From Chitinophaga eiseniae (lineage in GTDB: Bacteria; Bacteroidota; Bacteroidia; Chitinophagales; Chitinophagaceae): a stretch of DNA of 64,000 bases. The translations under genes and the position numbers were made by a program. Numbering within the stretch: the stretch's first letter is position 1; each line of letters begins with the position of its first letter. Where the stretch lies: NCBI RefSeq assembly GCF_012641265.1, contig NZ_JABAHZ010000014.1:1-64000 (forward strand). The letters run 5' to 3'. Below the pieces are notes generated by a model. It saw nothing but the letters and a program-made list of their open reading frames with translations, ran no database searches and had not been told where the DNA came from. Below, one piece after another: positions 1 to 7,870 of the stretch.

Positions 1-1738
1 TGTGCCATATCTCCCAGTTACGGGCATCTACGGTAGCCTGGCTGTTCGGCTCGTCCAGCATGTCTACATAAGAATCACGCATTGCGAAGTCACTAAGAGC
101 AGCCGTATCCAGCTGAATGCGGATAATTTTATCAGCCACTTTCTGTGCTACAGGATCGCTGTCATAAACCGTCAGATGATAATACAGCAGCTTACCGCCC
201 GTGGCGGCTGTTACCGTTGGCTGCAATGCCTTAACATCATTTAACGTTGCTTCATTGCCCGGTATAGGCACCCAGCGGGCGGTAAAAGGAGCAGTACCGT
301 TGGTAATGACCGGGATCAGGTGGGGGACCACACCATTACTGCTATAACCCGGTGCGCATATGGTATTGAACTCCACACCTTGTATAAACATCGTTTGGGT
401 GGCTGGGTTGTTGCAAAGAGAGGAAAGGTTAGAACTTGCATAGTTTAGTGCAACCCCTGCTCTTAAACCGCCAGCGCCAAGTCTGCCGGTATATCGTAAA
501 TTCTCTGAATAATTCAATATTGCAGTATCAGCTGTACTTTTAATAACCCATTCTAACTGATATGGGCTAATGCAAGGGCTTAAACTATGCAATAATCCTG
601 CCACCCCAGTCACTTGCGGAGCTGCGAAAGAAGTGCCAGTCCCGGCTAAGGGCAGGTAATGTCTTGAAGTATCTGCACTGTCTGCGGTAATAGCCCCCAA
701 ATCAAATGCAGGAGCGCATATATCTACACGGGTGTTATGCTGGTAGCAGTGATTAACCGAATCTCCTTGATAGCATTCGTGCGCTCCCTGTACATTATAA
801 TTTGTACTACCATTGCGGGCGTTTGCCCATCCTACATTGGTTACGGACATAACGTGATCCAGCGACGCAGGTGTAAAATATTGCCCTGCAAACCCCGGAC
901 TTCCTGTTTGCCCGTTGCCTGCTGCCGCTACTGTCAAAGTGCCATTCTCATAAGCATACTGGAGATTAGTTTGATCATAAACGGTAGTATTAAATATGTA
1001 GCCAAGATCAAAACCTGCGTTGGTGCCCCAGCTGGCATTAACAGCTGCACAGTTCCGATCAGACATGCTGGCCAGTACATCTGTACTTTTAATCCCTACA
1101 AGGTCGAGCCTGCAATTGAAGCCTACACCGGGATAAGCATAATGGTTGTCTGTCCCTCCGGATGCGATACCGGCCACCGTGGTACCGTGCCCAAAATCCC
1201 ATGAATAATTAGGGGACACATTATACGTAAGCCTTTTTACTTTATAATGCTGTAAATCGGGATTGGCCATATCAAAATAGTTGTCTGATATACCGATCAC
1301 TGTTCCTGTATCTCCTTTAGAGATATCCCATGCGTTCGGCATACCGATGTAGTTGAGATAGCCATAGTTGCCATACCCCCAATCATTCGGGTAATAAGCA
1401 AGGTTTTGCGGTATGATGGGCAGTTCATAATAGGGGAACGCAGCAGGCCAGTTGTTTTTAAGTGCCACAGCAAAAGCTGCGTCACTGCATTGCAGCGCGT
1501 ACACATGTTGCATAAACTCAAAGCGGTGGCTGGGGTATAGCTGTGTAAAGCCTGTTACGTTGTACCGGCTCACCAGTACGTTAGCATCTGCAATCGAAAA
1601 CGTAGGCACCCCGGCAGACACCCTTGTAATGGTTGCAGGATTGGGGATAGACAGGTAAACCGTTACCTGCGCATTGGATAATACAGGTACGTAACTTACC
1701 AGCAGCGCTATAAGCGCCACATAAAATTTAATCTTCAT
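1..1738 (-). CDS. S8 family subtilisin-like serine peptidase, secreted (C-terminus beyond left edge)
   Basis: A reading frame without stops runs from an ATG at 1738 to the window edge, giving 579 residues of an incomplete protein. Residues 1-23 form a signal peptide ending SNA-Q. The full S8 catalytic set is visible: Asp152 in GISDN, His184 in GHGTTVAG, oxyanion Asn275 in AAAGNG, and nucleophile Ser370 in GTGTSFAAP. An N-terminal part of about 110 residues precedes the catalytic domain and resembles a propeptide. The remaining C-terminal part (after about residue 420) is beta-rich and non-catalytic, as in exported Bacteroidota proteases, and may end in a type IX sorting domain outside the window. 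The gene lies 13 bp downstream of the delta-60 repeat gene on the same strand, so the two may be co-transcribed. Role inferred: extracellular protein breakdown. Confidence 0.9.
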   Translation of the reverse strand, partial: MKIKFYVALIALLVSYVPVLSNAQVTVYLSIPNPATITRVSAGVPTFSIADANVLVSRYNVTGFTQLYPSHRFEFMQHVYALQCSDAAFAVALKNNWPAAFPYYELPIIPQNLAYYPNDWGYGNYGYLNYIGMPNAWDISKGDTGTVIGISDNYFDMANPDLQHYKVKRLTYNVSPNYSWDFGHGTTVAGIASGGTDNHYAYPGVGFNCRLDLVGIKSTDVLASMSDRNCAAVNASWGTNAGFDLGYIFNTTVYDQTNLQYAYENGTLTVAAAGNGQTGSPGFAGQYFTPASLDHVMSVTNVGWANARNGSTNYNVQGAHECYQGDSVNHCYQHNTRVDICAPAFDLGAITADSADTSRHYLPLAGTGTSFAAPQVTGVAGLLHSLSPCISPYQLEWVIKSTADTAILNYSENLRYTGRLGAGGLRAGVALNYASSNLSSLCNNPATQTMFIQGVEFNTICAPGYSSNGVVPHLIPVITNGTAPFTARWVPIPGNEATLNDVKALQPTVTAATGGKLLYYHLTVYDSDPVAQKVADKIIRIQLDTAALSDFAMRDSYVDMLDEPNSQATVDARNWEIWH

Positions 1739-1751
1739 TGTTGTTTAGTTT

Positions 1752-3257
1752 TTAGTGATTAATAATAATCTTCCGTGTTATGGGTGAGAAAGAAGGGGTA
1801 AACTGCAAACGGAGCAGGTATTGGCCGTTTGGAAAGCCTGCTACATTCAGGGTGTTATTATTCACGGGGAGACGGGCAATACTCCTGCCGTCGATGCTAT
1901 ACAGAAGCGCATCTGCAATTGCAGCATTGGCAGGTGTATTGATGTGCAATAAGTCCGACACTGGTAATGGGTACAATGTAATATCCGGGTTAATTCCTAT
2001 GTGTAGTCGAGGAACAATGAGGCGGCCGTCAGAATGATAACGAATTATTATAGCGTCAGTTTGTCCGTTTGCGACGCTGTAGTTCCCATAGTGGCCACAG
2101 GCAACAATTTTGCCATCTGTCTGCAATGTCAAATCATACATACGATTTCTATCAATGCCAATCGGCGTAAATATTTTGCCATACTGGCTGAAAGATGAAT
2201 CTAAAGTGCCGTTGGGTTTAAACTGCATTACGACCCAGTTTTCACTATTGGCAGTAGTATAGCCGCCAACAACAATATTTCCATTAGCGCGCAATGCCAT
2301 ACAGGACGCAGTACAGGTATCAGCAGTAGCAATGCTATTGATGCCAAAGCTGTTGTCTGGTGTACCCCCACTATCGATCCGTTGCAGTACAAGGCTACCA
2401 TCGATAGCCCCACCGAGGACTATTTTTCCGTCCGGCTGCAATGCCATTGTTTTGACATAGGTAAGAAACCCTGCCGCTCCCAAAAATGTGCCGGTATGAT
2501 TAAATGTTGTATCCAGCGAACCGTCTGACAGGTAACGAAGGCAGGCAAAGACACTTGCCTGCGTAACCGGTTCATAAGATTGGGTGCCTACAAGTATTTT
2601 GCCATCCGGCTGCACCATTATCGCTCGGGGACTAAAACCATAACAACACGTTTCTGTATAAACCCGCCCATTGGCGCCAAAACTACTATCAACAAGGCCA
2701 TTAGCGAGAAAACGATACATTACAATAGCGTTGCCACTTCCATTTGAAGCGCTAACAGTTCCCATTTCAACTATCTTTCCATCCGGCTGTATAGCGATGC
2801 CATAATAAAAATTACCGCCACCAGTAGGTGGCGCTACTGATCCGCCGGAGCCGAATGAGCTATCAGGTGTCCCATTAGTCTTTAAGCGGAATAAGGAAAA
2901 ATTCGTCCCTGCAAGGCCTCCTAAAAGAATTTTTCCATCAGGTTGCAAAATGACATTATCAAAACCATAACCGGAGAAAGGTGGAGTTGAGTATTTTCCG
3001 TTTATACCAAAACTACTGTCCAGTACTCCATTATTCTTATACCGTGCGACAAACGTGGTACCCATTGCTCCACCACACACAATAATTTTATTGTCGGGTT
3101 GCATTACTATTCCTCCAAAACCGCTGCCCCACGTGGCGGGTGTAGAGTAAATAACCTTTCCATTCACCCCAAAGCTGCTGTCAAGGCCGGAGGGCTGGGC
3201 GATCCCGTTTTTAATGCAGGAAATAACAAACAATAGAACAAAACAAAAATTTCTCAT
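1752..3257 (-). CDS. Delta-60 repeat secreted protein with type IX sorting tail
   Basis: 501 aa with a signal peptide (MRNFCFVLLFVISC to about residue 20). Many copies of a roughly 55-residue unit carry the phrases LDSSFGxNG and LQPDGKIxxxG, the hallmark of delta-60 repeats (TIGR02608), expected to form a beta-propeller-like surface domain. From about residue 425 the sequence changes to a type IX secretion C-terminal sorting domain (ITLYPLPVSD, later NGQYLLRL and a final KIIINH). The protein is therefore expected to pass through the Por machinery and be released or anchored at the cell surface. The molecular role of these repeats is unknown. The first Met fits a signal peptide directly, so this start is favoured. 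Confidence 0.85.
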   Translation of the reverse strand: MRNFCFVLLFVISCIKNGIAQPSGLDSSFGVNGKVIYSTPATWGSGFGGIVMQPDNKIIVCGGAMGTTFVARYKNNGVLDSSFGINGKYSTPPFSGYGFDNVILQPDGKILLGGLAGTNFSLFRLKTNGTPDSSFGSGGSVAPPTGGGNFYYGIAIQPDGKIVEMGTVSASNGSGNAIVMYRFLANGLVDSSFGANGRVYTETCCYGFSPRAIMVQPDGKILVGTQSYEPVTQASVFACLRYLSDGSLDTTFNHTGTFLGAAGFLTYVKTMALQPDGKIVLGGAIDGSLVLQRIDSGGTPDNSFGINSIATADTCTASCMALRANGNIVVGGYTTANSENWVVMQFKPNGTLDSSFSQYGKIFTPIGIDRNRMYDLTLQTDGKIVACGHYGNYSVANGQTDAIIIRYHSDGRLIVPRLHIGINPDITLYPLPVSDLLHINTPANAAIADALLYSIDGRSIARLPVNNNTLNVAGFPNGQYLLRLQFTPSFSPITRKIIINH

Positions 3258-3435
3258 AAGCAGGGATTGAATTAAAGTTAAATCAATTTAACATCGTAAG
3301 GATCACGGTAATGTCCAAGATTATCCCACATCAACAAAAAATGACAATAACCACCTGTTTAAATCCACAATAGTTAGGGGTTCTTGTTTGATCAAAGTAA
3401 CTAATGGTACTTGCAACCTATTTGCAAGCATTGGC

Positions 3436-3666
3436 TTACGCTTTATATTCCCGGATATAATGAACGTTCAGCCAATCTATGAAAGACTGTATATCATCCG
3501 GCTCAAAGCGTATGATTCTTTCCTTGTCTTTTAGGGAAAGGATAAAGGTTTGAAGGGGCTGCACGTACCTGAAAGCAGAAATTTCATCCGCCTTTACAGG
3601 TAACTCGGGATAGGTGTTTTCAATAGCTGTTACAGTTGGGTTCATAACAATGGTTTTACACTGCAT
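3436..3666 (-). CDS. Small hypothetical protein, 76 aa
   Basis: Not recognised. The frame encodes 76 mostly soluble residues with no signal peptide or membrane segment. An internal Met at residue 8 (MNPTVTAIENTY) is an equally good start and would give 69 aa. The C-terminal half (KERIIRFEPDDIQSFIDWL) looks like a beta-strand followed by an amphipathic helix, as in small regulatory or phage-type proteins. It is isolated, with 178 bp to the delta-60 gene downstream and a long non-coding stretch with hairpins upstream. That position places it at the left margin of the accessory region. Confidence 0.5.
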   Translation of the reverse strand: MQCKTIVMNPTVTAIENTYPELPVKADEISAFRYVQPLQTFILSLKDKERIIRFEPDDIQSFIDWLNVHYIREYKA

Positions 3667-3704
3667 AAAAATGCCGTAGGTTTCACATTTCCGCTTCTGA
3701 GGCC

Positions 3705-3795
3705 GTCGAAAGCCCTACTCGCAAGAAATGCTAACGCCTACGGCATTGCCATAGACGTTTAGCATTAAACTTGGCCGCGAGTATAGAAATTTCGA
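3705..3795. repeat. Nested inverted repeat (long imperfect hairpin)
   Basis: Two nested pairs of arms are visible. The outer pair is GTCGAAA...ACTCGC at 3705-3722 against GCGAGT...TTTCGAC at 3777-3795. The inner pair is ATGCTAACG at 3728-3736 against CGTTTAGCAT at 3756-3765. The whole can fold into one cruciform or RNA hairpin of about 90 nt. It lies in the 484-bp gene-free stretch upstream of the 76-aa gene. A structured leader, a recombination site or a remnant mobile-element end are all possible. Confidence 0.5.
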
Positions 3796-3951
3796 CGTTT
3801 CAGAGGCAGCTTTGTTTTGCTAAACGCAAATATGTTTATTCAATATTATCGTTACCGATTATGCCTTTTTTATTTTCAGACGGCAATGTTACGTAATACA
3901 TTTGAAAAATTATACCGTCAAAAAACGAAACTGATTTTTTTAACTCTTTTT

Positions 3952-4052
3952 AAATCCGTTTAAATATTTTTAAATGGTAGTCAAATAGGATTCAAATAGG
4001 ATTCAAATAGGATTCAAATGGAGATCAAATGGTTTTTAAATAGTTTTTAAAT
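3952..4052. repeat. Phased AAAT repeat (ten units, 10-11 bp period)
   Basis: AAAT begins at 3952, 3962, 3972, 3983, 3994, 4005, 4016, 4027, 4038 and 4049, one copy per helical turn. The central units share TCAAATAGGAT almost exactly; the outer units keep only the AAAT core. Such phasing predicts intrinsic DNA bending or an array of sites on one helix face. No coding frame is plausible, because the period breaks codon phase. Confidence 0.65.
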
Positions 4053-4100
4053 ACGCTTGTGTCGTCCTGAATATGGTTTACACCTGATTTCGGTACAGCT

Positions 4101-4130
4101 AAAAAGCCCCAGCAGGAGAGCTTGCCGGGG
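4101..4130 (-). terminator. Rho-independent terminator for the 98-aa gene operon
   Basis: On the minus strand CCCCGGCA (4130-4123) pairs with TGCTGGGG (4114-4107) with one G-U pair, followed by a run of five T. It sits 20 bp past the stop of the 98-aa gene, at the end of the 6636-4151 operon. Confidence 0.6.
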
Positions 4131-4150
4131 ATACTTATGGAAGCGGATAT

Positions 4151-4447
4151 CTAACCCTGATTATTCAGACCTTGCGGCGGCCTTCTTTTTACTTTCCGAT
4201 CATTCCAGTCTGATAATTCCTGAATTTCCAGATCAAACAAAGAATTGATCTTTTCCCTTTCTGCATTGCTTAACGCTGGTACCTTTATGTTCCCCAAATG
4301 ATCTACGACATCTTTTATCCGCATTTTTCGATAAAATGTTGGGGTACTCCACTTGCATTCTTCGCACACACGTTTACGGAAGTTCACCACTGACCGGGCA
4401 AGTTCGGTGTGCATGGCCAGCAGGATATTAGTTTTAGGTGGCTTCAT
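4151..4447 (-). CDS. Small hypothetical protein, 98 aa, last gene of the HK/HEPN operon
   Basis: Not recognised. The 98-aa protein is strongly basic and lacks a signal peptide. It contains two cysteines (CEEC, about residues 28-31) followed by KWSTPTFYRKMR, which looks like a helix-turn-helix recognition segment; DNA binding is therefore a possibility, not a conclusion. It starts 11 bp after the HEPN-type gene and ends just before a hairpin terminator, so it is the distal gene of a three-gene transcript. Confidence 0.55.
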   Translation of the reverse strand: MKPPKTNILLAMHTELARSVVNFRKRVCEECKWSTPTFYRKMRIKDVVDHLGNIKVPALSNAEREKINSLFDLEIQELSDWNDRKVKRRPPQGLNNQG

Positions 4448-4458
4448 GGGTTTGCTTT

Positions 4459-5604
4459 TTAAGTATTTTGATTGATTGTTTTTTTATGTTTTTGACCAAC
4501 TTGGTTTAATCCCTCGTAAAATGACTGCTCCACAGTAACCAGAAATGCCGTTACCCGTTTTTCCAGTTGGTACAGTTGCAGGTCAGTAATGATGTAATCA
4601 TAATACCGGGTGGAGGTATAGGCTTTTACAAGCAGGTCGAATAGCTCCTTTTCTTCTGGTATGTCCAACTGGAATATATTCTCAAGCTGATGGGTACATC
4701 GCCCGCTGAATTGGAGTAATCGTTTAAGGTTATGAGAAACAAGATTAGTTCCTGTCAGCGAATAGACCAGCGCCATGATAGCTTGTTCTACCGCTTGGTG
4801 CATCATAAATGCCGCCAGCTCCTTTTGGTTGGTATGGCAGAAAAGCCGCGCCCCCTCTAAAAAGCCGTTTGCTTTACTAAATCGTTTGATAAAAACGCCA
4901 CGTGCTTTATGTTTAATCTTCTTTAGCTCATAATTCCCATTTACAGGTAACGCTGTCTGGTTGCGGTCATAGATCAGGTACTCAGGTCGGCAAACCGCTG
5001 AAAAGAAGATATGCCCCTCCCTAATCATGCTATAGACAATACTCGTCCTATGAACAGAAATGATTACAGGGCATATGCTTTTACAGGCAGCATCAATCAG
5101 GTTTGCATAGTCTTGCAGCGACCGGGTTGCCGCTGGCGGCAATAAGACGAAAAGATCAAACACACCGCTACCTTGGCTATTTAAGTTATCGGCCTCTATT
5201 AAAAAGACCTTTTCAGGTTCGGCTATGGTACAGATAATATCCAATACCAATTTCAGCTTAGGTGTTTTTGCGACTTCGGCTGACAGGTTAGCACCGATAC
5301 CTGCAGGATCATCTGCCACTACGGTTGTGGATTTGTTGACCGGCGAGCCTGCGGCCACATAGGCTGCTGCCAGCATGTAGCCGAATTGCTCCGTGAAAGC
5401 ACCCAATACACCGTTATTGTTATCCTCTGTTTGGTCTGCTACTACTTTCTGTAGCAATTTCCATAGGATACTGCGTGTTTCCAGTAAGGTGTAACGATTG
5501 AAAAAACTGCGGATAATCAGTTTGGGCTTTTGTTGTGGCCCCATATGGGGCGGGGGAAAGAACAGATCATAAAGAGCTGGGGCATCCATCATACTTGTTT
5601 TCAT
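4459..5604 (-). CDS. HEPN domain protein with N-terminal nucleotidyltransferase-like region
   Basis: 381 aa, cytoplasmic. The C-terminal ~130 residues (from ANGFLEGARLF, about residue 245) match the HEPN pattern: an all-helical unit with HQAVEQAIMAL, HNLKRLL and the late YTSTRYYDY helix. HEPN domains are RNases, AMP-transferase partners or scaffolds in defence and toxin-antitoxin systems. The middle part (GSGVFDLFVLLPP) recalls a minimal nucleotidyltransferase core, but the second Asp of the usual DxD is replaced by Phe, so activity is doubtful. It lies between a soluble histidine kinase and a 98-aa gene on the same strand, with 39 and 11 bp spacing. Proteins of this type are frequent in Bacteroidota mobile elements; the exact function is unknown. 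Confidence 0.65.
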   Translation of the reverse strand: MKTSMMDAPALYDLFFPPPHMGPQQKPKLIIRSFFNRYTLLETRSILWKLLQKVVADQTEDNNNGVLGAFTEQFGYMLAAAYVAAGSPVNKSTTVVADDPAGIGANLSAEVAKTPKLKLVLDIICTIAEPEKVFLIEADNLNSQGSGVFDLFVLLPPAATRSLQDYANLIDAACKSICPVIISVHRTSIVYSMIREGHIFFSAVCRPEYLIYDRNQTALPVNGNYELKKIKHKARGVFIKRFSKANGFLEGARLFCHTNQKELAAFMMHQAVEQAIMALVYSLTGTNLVSHNLKRLLQFSGRCTHQLENIFQLDIPEEKELFDLLVKAYTSTRYYDYIITDLQLYQLEKRVTAFLVTVEQSFYEGLNQVGQKHKKTINQNT

Positions 5605-5643
5605 TTTAGGTTTTATAGTTGGGTGACGGCATAAACAGGTTAT

Positions 5644-6636
5644 TTATGGAGTGGGAGGGGACAATGGGATGTTCACAGTAAAGGTGGTACCCATATTGGC
5701 GCGGGTACTGGCTTGTATGGTGCCACCCAACAGTTCAGCATAGAGCTTACAGATATAAAGTCCCAGTCCTGCTCCCCCCTTGCCTTTATCAGTCAGTTTA
5801 TATGGTTGAAATAGTAAGGGAGCCAATGCAACAGGAACGCCGCTACCTTCATCCTTTACCAGTATTATCAACTGTTCGGCAGACTGGCTGACAGTTAATA
5901 ATATTTTGCTACCGGACGGTGCGTAATGAAAGGCATTGGTCAGCAGGTTACAGAGTATCTGTTCTATCTTCTCTTTATCTGTACAAATGGCGGCTTCCTT
6001 ATTCCAGTAATTAATTTTGTACTCAAAGGTTATATTCTGGACACCTGCGACCAACTCGAAAGGTTTTACCCATTCCGGCAACCATCTGTCCACCCAAAAA
6101 CTGCTTTTGTTGATAAGGGGAACTGCGATGCCTTTGCGGTAAACAACGGTATCTATCATGTTGGACAAGACCTTTCGGACGTGATGACAGGTAGCGCGGA
6201 TAACAGACAGGTAATATTCCAGTTTATCGGTGTCCATTGTGCCAAACATGCTTTCACAGGCGATGTTAATAGCGGTTAGCTGGCTGCGCATTTCATGGGC
6301 AAAAAGGGCTAAAAAATCCTCCGCGTCTCTTAAACCTTCCGGTTGCTGCGCTATATACCCTAATTCTTCGCTACTGCCATGTAACGTATGGGCAGCTTCT
6401 ATAAACTTTTCAAGATGCCGGTAGGTCATCATCAAAAAATCCCGCTGCTGTGGATTTTCCTGATATTTGCTTTGGGGATTGCTGATAGCCGCCACGGTGG
6501 CGTCCCATATGGTAGCTGTAGCTTCTTTGGGATCGAAGTCTATAAAAAAAGACCGGACGGCATCTTCTGCCAAGAGTATCCGTTTATAACCGGATACGGG
6601 CATAGTTCGCCCTGCGGGGCGTAGGTTTGCCTGCAT
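5644..6636 (-). CDS. Soluble sensor histidine kinase
   Basis: 330 aa without membrane segments or signal peptide. The H-box is FAHEMRSQL with phospho-acceptor His114; the N-box is NLLTNAFHY (about 230-238); G-boxes are DEGSG (262-266) and GGAGLGL (287-293). The N-terminal ~105 residues are helical with no recognised sensor domain, so the signal is probably cytoplasmic or protein-borne. No response regulator lies next to it, making it an orphan kinase. It is the first gene of a transcript with the HEPN and 98-aa genes and is divergent from an XRE regulator at 6802, which is a likely controller of both directions (inference). An internal Met at residue 12 is an alternative start. Confidence 0.88.
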   Translation of the reverse strand: MQANLRPAGRTMPVSGYKRILLAEDAVRSFFIDFDPKEATATIWDATVAAISNPQSKYQENPQQRDFLMMTYRHLEKFIEAAHTLHGSSEELGYIAQQPEGLRDAEDFLALFAHEMRSQLTAINIACESMFGTMDTDKLEYYLSVIRATCHHVRKVLSNMIDTVVYRKGIAVPLINKSSFWVDRWLPEWVKPFELVAGVQNITFEYKINYWNKEAAICTDKEKIEQILCNLLTNAFHYAPSGSKILLTVSQSAEQLIILVKDEGSGVPVALAPLLFQPYKLTDKGKGGAGLGLYICKLYAELLGGTIQASTRANMGTTFTVNIPLSPPTP

Positions 6637-6785
6637 AGTGAAAAGGATTTTGGTTTAAGGTATAGGCGGTGTAGTAACTGCCCGTTCATTTTGATACGCA
6701 AAGGAACGGGAAGGAAGCGGTGTAATTCACATTTTTTCTTTGTATCTTACAGGTAATCAAATGTTTTTTACTATATTCATTTTCA

Positions 6786-6793
6786 TATATTTG
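6786..6793 (+). promoter_or_regulatory. Candidate Bacteroidota -7 element TATATTTG
   Basis: TATATTTG matches the TAnnTTTG core of Bacteroidota sigma-A promoters. It ends only 8 bp before the ATG at 6802, which implies a nearly leaderless message, or that the second ATG at 6838-region codons or the one at 6838 is not needed and the in-frame Met at residue 6 is the real start. A weak T-rich -33 region lies about 20 bp upstream. Confidence 0.4.
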
Positions 6794-6801
6794 CAACAAT
6801 T

Positions 6802-7242
6802 ATGACGACTATAGCGATGCCTAACAAAATACACCAGGGAAGAAACGTAAAGCGTATCCGCGAAATTCTGGACATCAAGCAGGATGCCCTGGCTTCTTTA
6901 TTGGGGGATGACTGGAACCAGCAGAAAGTTTCCTTATTGGAGCAAAAAGAAATTATTGATGCCCCATTATTGGAACAAGTGGCAAAAGCACTGAATGTTC
7001 CGGCGGATGCAATTAAAAATTTAAACGAGGACGCTGCTAATAATTATTTCAATACGTTTAATGATAGCAGTGTCAATAATGGCACCGTTGGTTGTACCAA
7101 CTATCATTGTACTTTTAACGCGATTGATAAATTAGTGGAAGTATTTGAAGAAAATAAAAAGCTGTACGAACGATTGCTGCAAACCGAAAAAGAGAAAAAC
7201 GAGTTACTGGAGAAGCGATTGGCGGGGAGAGGCAAGAAATAG
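6802..7242 (+). CDS. XRE-family helix-turn-helix regulator with C-terminal coiled coil
   Basis: 146 aa. Residues about 12-68 form an XRE/Cro-type HTH (GRNVKRIREIL, KQDALASLLG, QQKVSLLEQ, LEQVAKALNVPADAI). A short linker with an Asn/Thr-rich stretch follows, and the C-terminus is a heptad-like charged helix (EENKKLYERLLQ, EKEKNELLEKRL) suited to dimerisation. This architecture is frequent in Bacteroidota integrative elements. The gene is divergent from the kinase/HEPN operon across 165 bp, so autoregulation and control of that operon are plausible. The internal Met at residue 6 (MPNKIHQG) is an alternative start. Confidence 0.85.
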   Translation: MTTIAMPNKIHQGRNVKRIREILDIKQDALASLLGDDWNQQKVSLLEQKEIIDAPLLEQVAKALNVPADAIKNLNEDAANNYFNTFNDSSVNNGTVGCTNYHCTFNAIDKLVEVFEENKKLYERLLQTEKEKNELLEKRLAGRGKK

Positions 7243-7400
7243 TAATTGCGAGAAACAATATATTATGTGTAAAAGCGGCTACATTTCTGTGGTGGCTTTT
7301 TTCATTTCTACCAATAGCAATTATTAATTCGACTGTATGGCATTGACGTTATAGACCCTCATGTGTAAAATCCCCTTATAACTAGGACGCCGCTTGTTTT

Positions 7401-7580
7401 CTACAAAGACAAGGAAAATAAACTACACGCAGAAGTTAAAGTCAGGTTGCCGGATGAAAGTATCCTATTACCATTTGTGTTGCATTCCTGAATGCCAGCA
7501 TTACCGTTCCCCTGGGCGAACACACCAAATGCCGACAGTAGCGCAATGCCTGTCAGCAATACTTTTTTCTTTTTTTTCAT
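7401..7580 (-). pseudogene. traE: Remnant of conjugation gene traE (DUF4134)
   Basis: A 59-codon frame starts at 7580. Its first ~30 residues (a Lys-rich start, VLLTGIALLSAFGVFAQ, then GNGNAGI) match the signal peptide and conserved start of TraE/DUF4134 proteins of CTnDOT-type conjugative transposons. After that the family should continue with a helix and two membrane segments over about 100 residues. Here the sequence becomes unrelated (QECNTNGNRIL...) and stops. The gene is thus the 5' stump of a transfer operon, cut close to residue 31. Its 5' leader (7581-7620) is still purine-rich on the coding strand. It marks the neighbourhood as remains of an integrative conjugative element. Confidence 0.6.
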
Positions 7581-7870
7581 AATTTGAATGAATTATTTTG
7601 TTTCTACTTTCCACTTTCTGCGGGCTTTCGGGCCAAAAGTGTCAGGGAAAAAGAAGTGCTATAACGATGTGTCTTTCAGTGGAATTACTTGGCAGTGAGT
7701 GGTTGGAATAAAAGAAATTTGTATATTAGACAGTTTATCGAGTAGGATGATATATGGGTGTAGTAATTATTTACCATCAGAACAAAACGAAAAGAGAGTA
7801 ATTATTAGAATCCCAACTAAAAAGTGATTGATAATTAGAGATATTCAAAACTGTTGAAATTTGATATTAG

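Noticed and set aside
737..1204. 155-aa plus-strand frame
   Set aside because: It lies antisense inside the S8 peptidase gene, whose catalytic motifs are all on the other strand.
3705..3795. Integron attC site
   Set aside because: The hairpin is nested as in attC, but the RYYYAAC and GTTRRRY core pairs are not present and no integron integrase or cassette array is visible.
3952..4052. CRISPR array
   Set aside because: Repeat units are 10-11 bp without spacers and no cas genes are present.
4459..6636. Classical HEPN/MNT toxin-antitoxin pair
   Set aside because: The nucleotidyltransferase-like part is in the same chain as the HEPN domain and its DxD is degenerate; the neighbour is a histidine kinase, not an MNT antitoxin.
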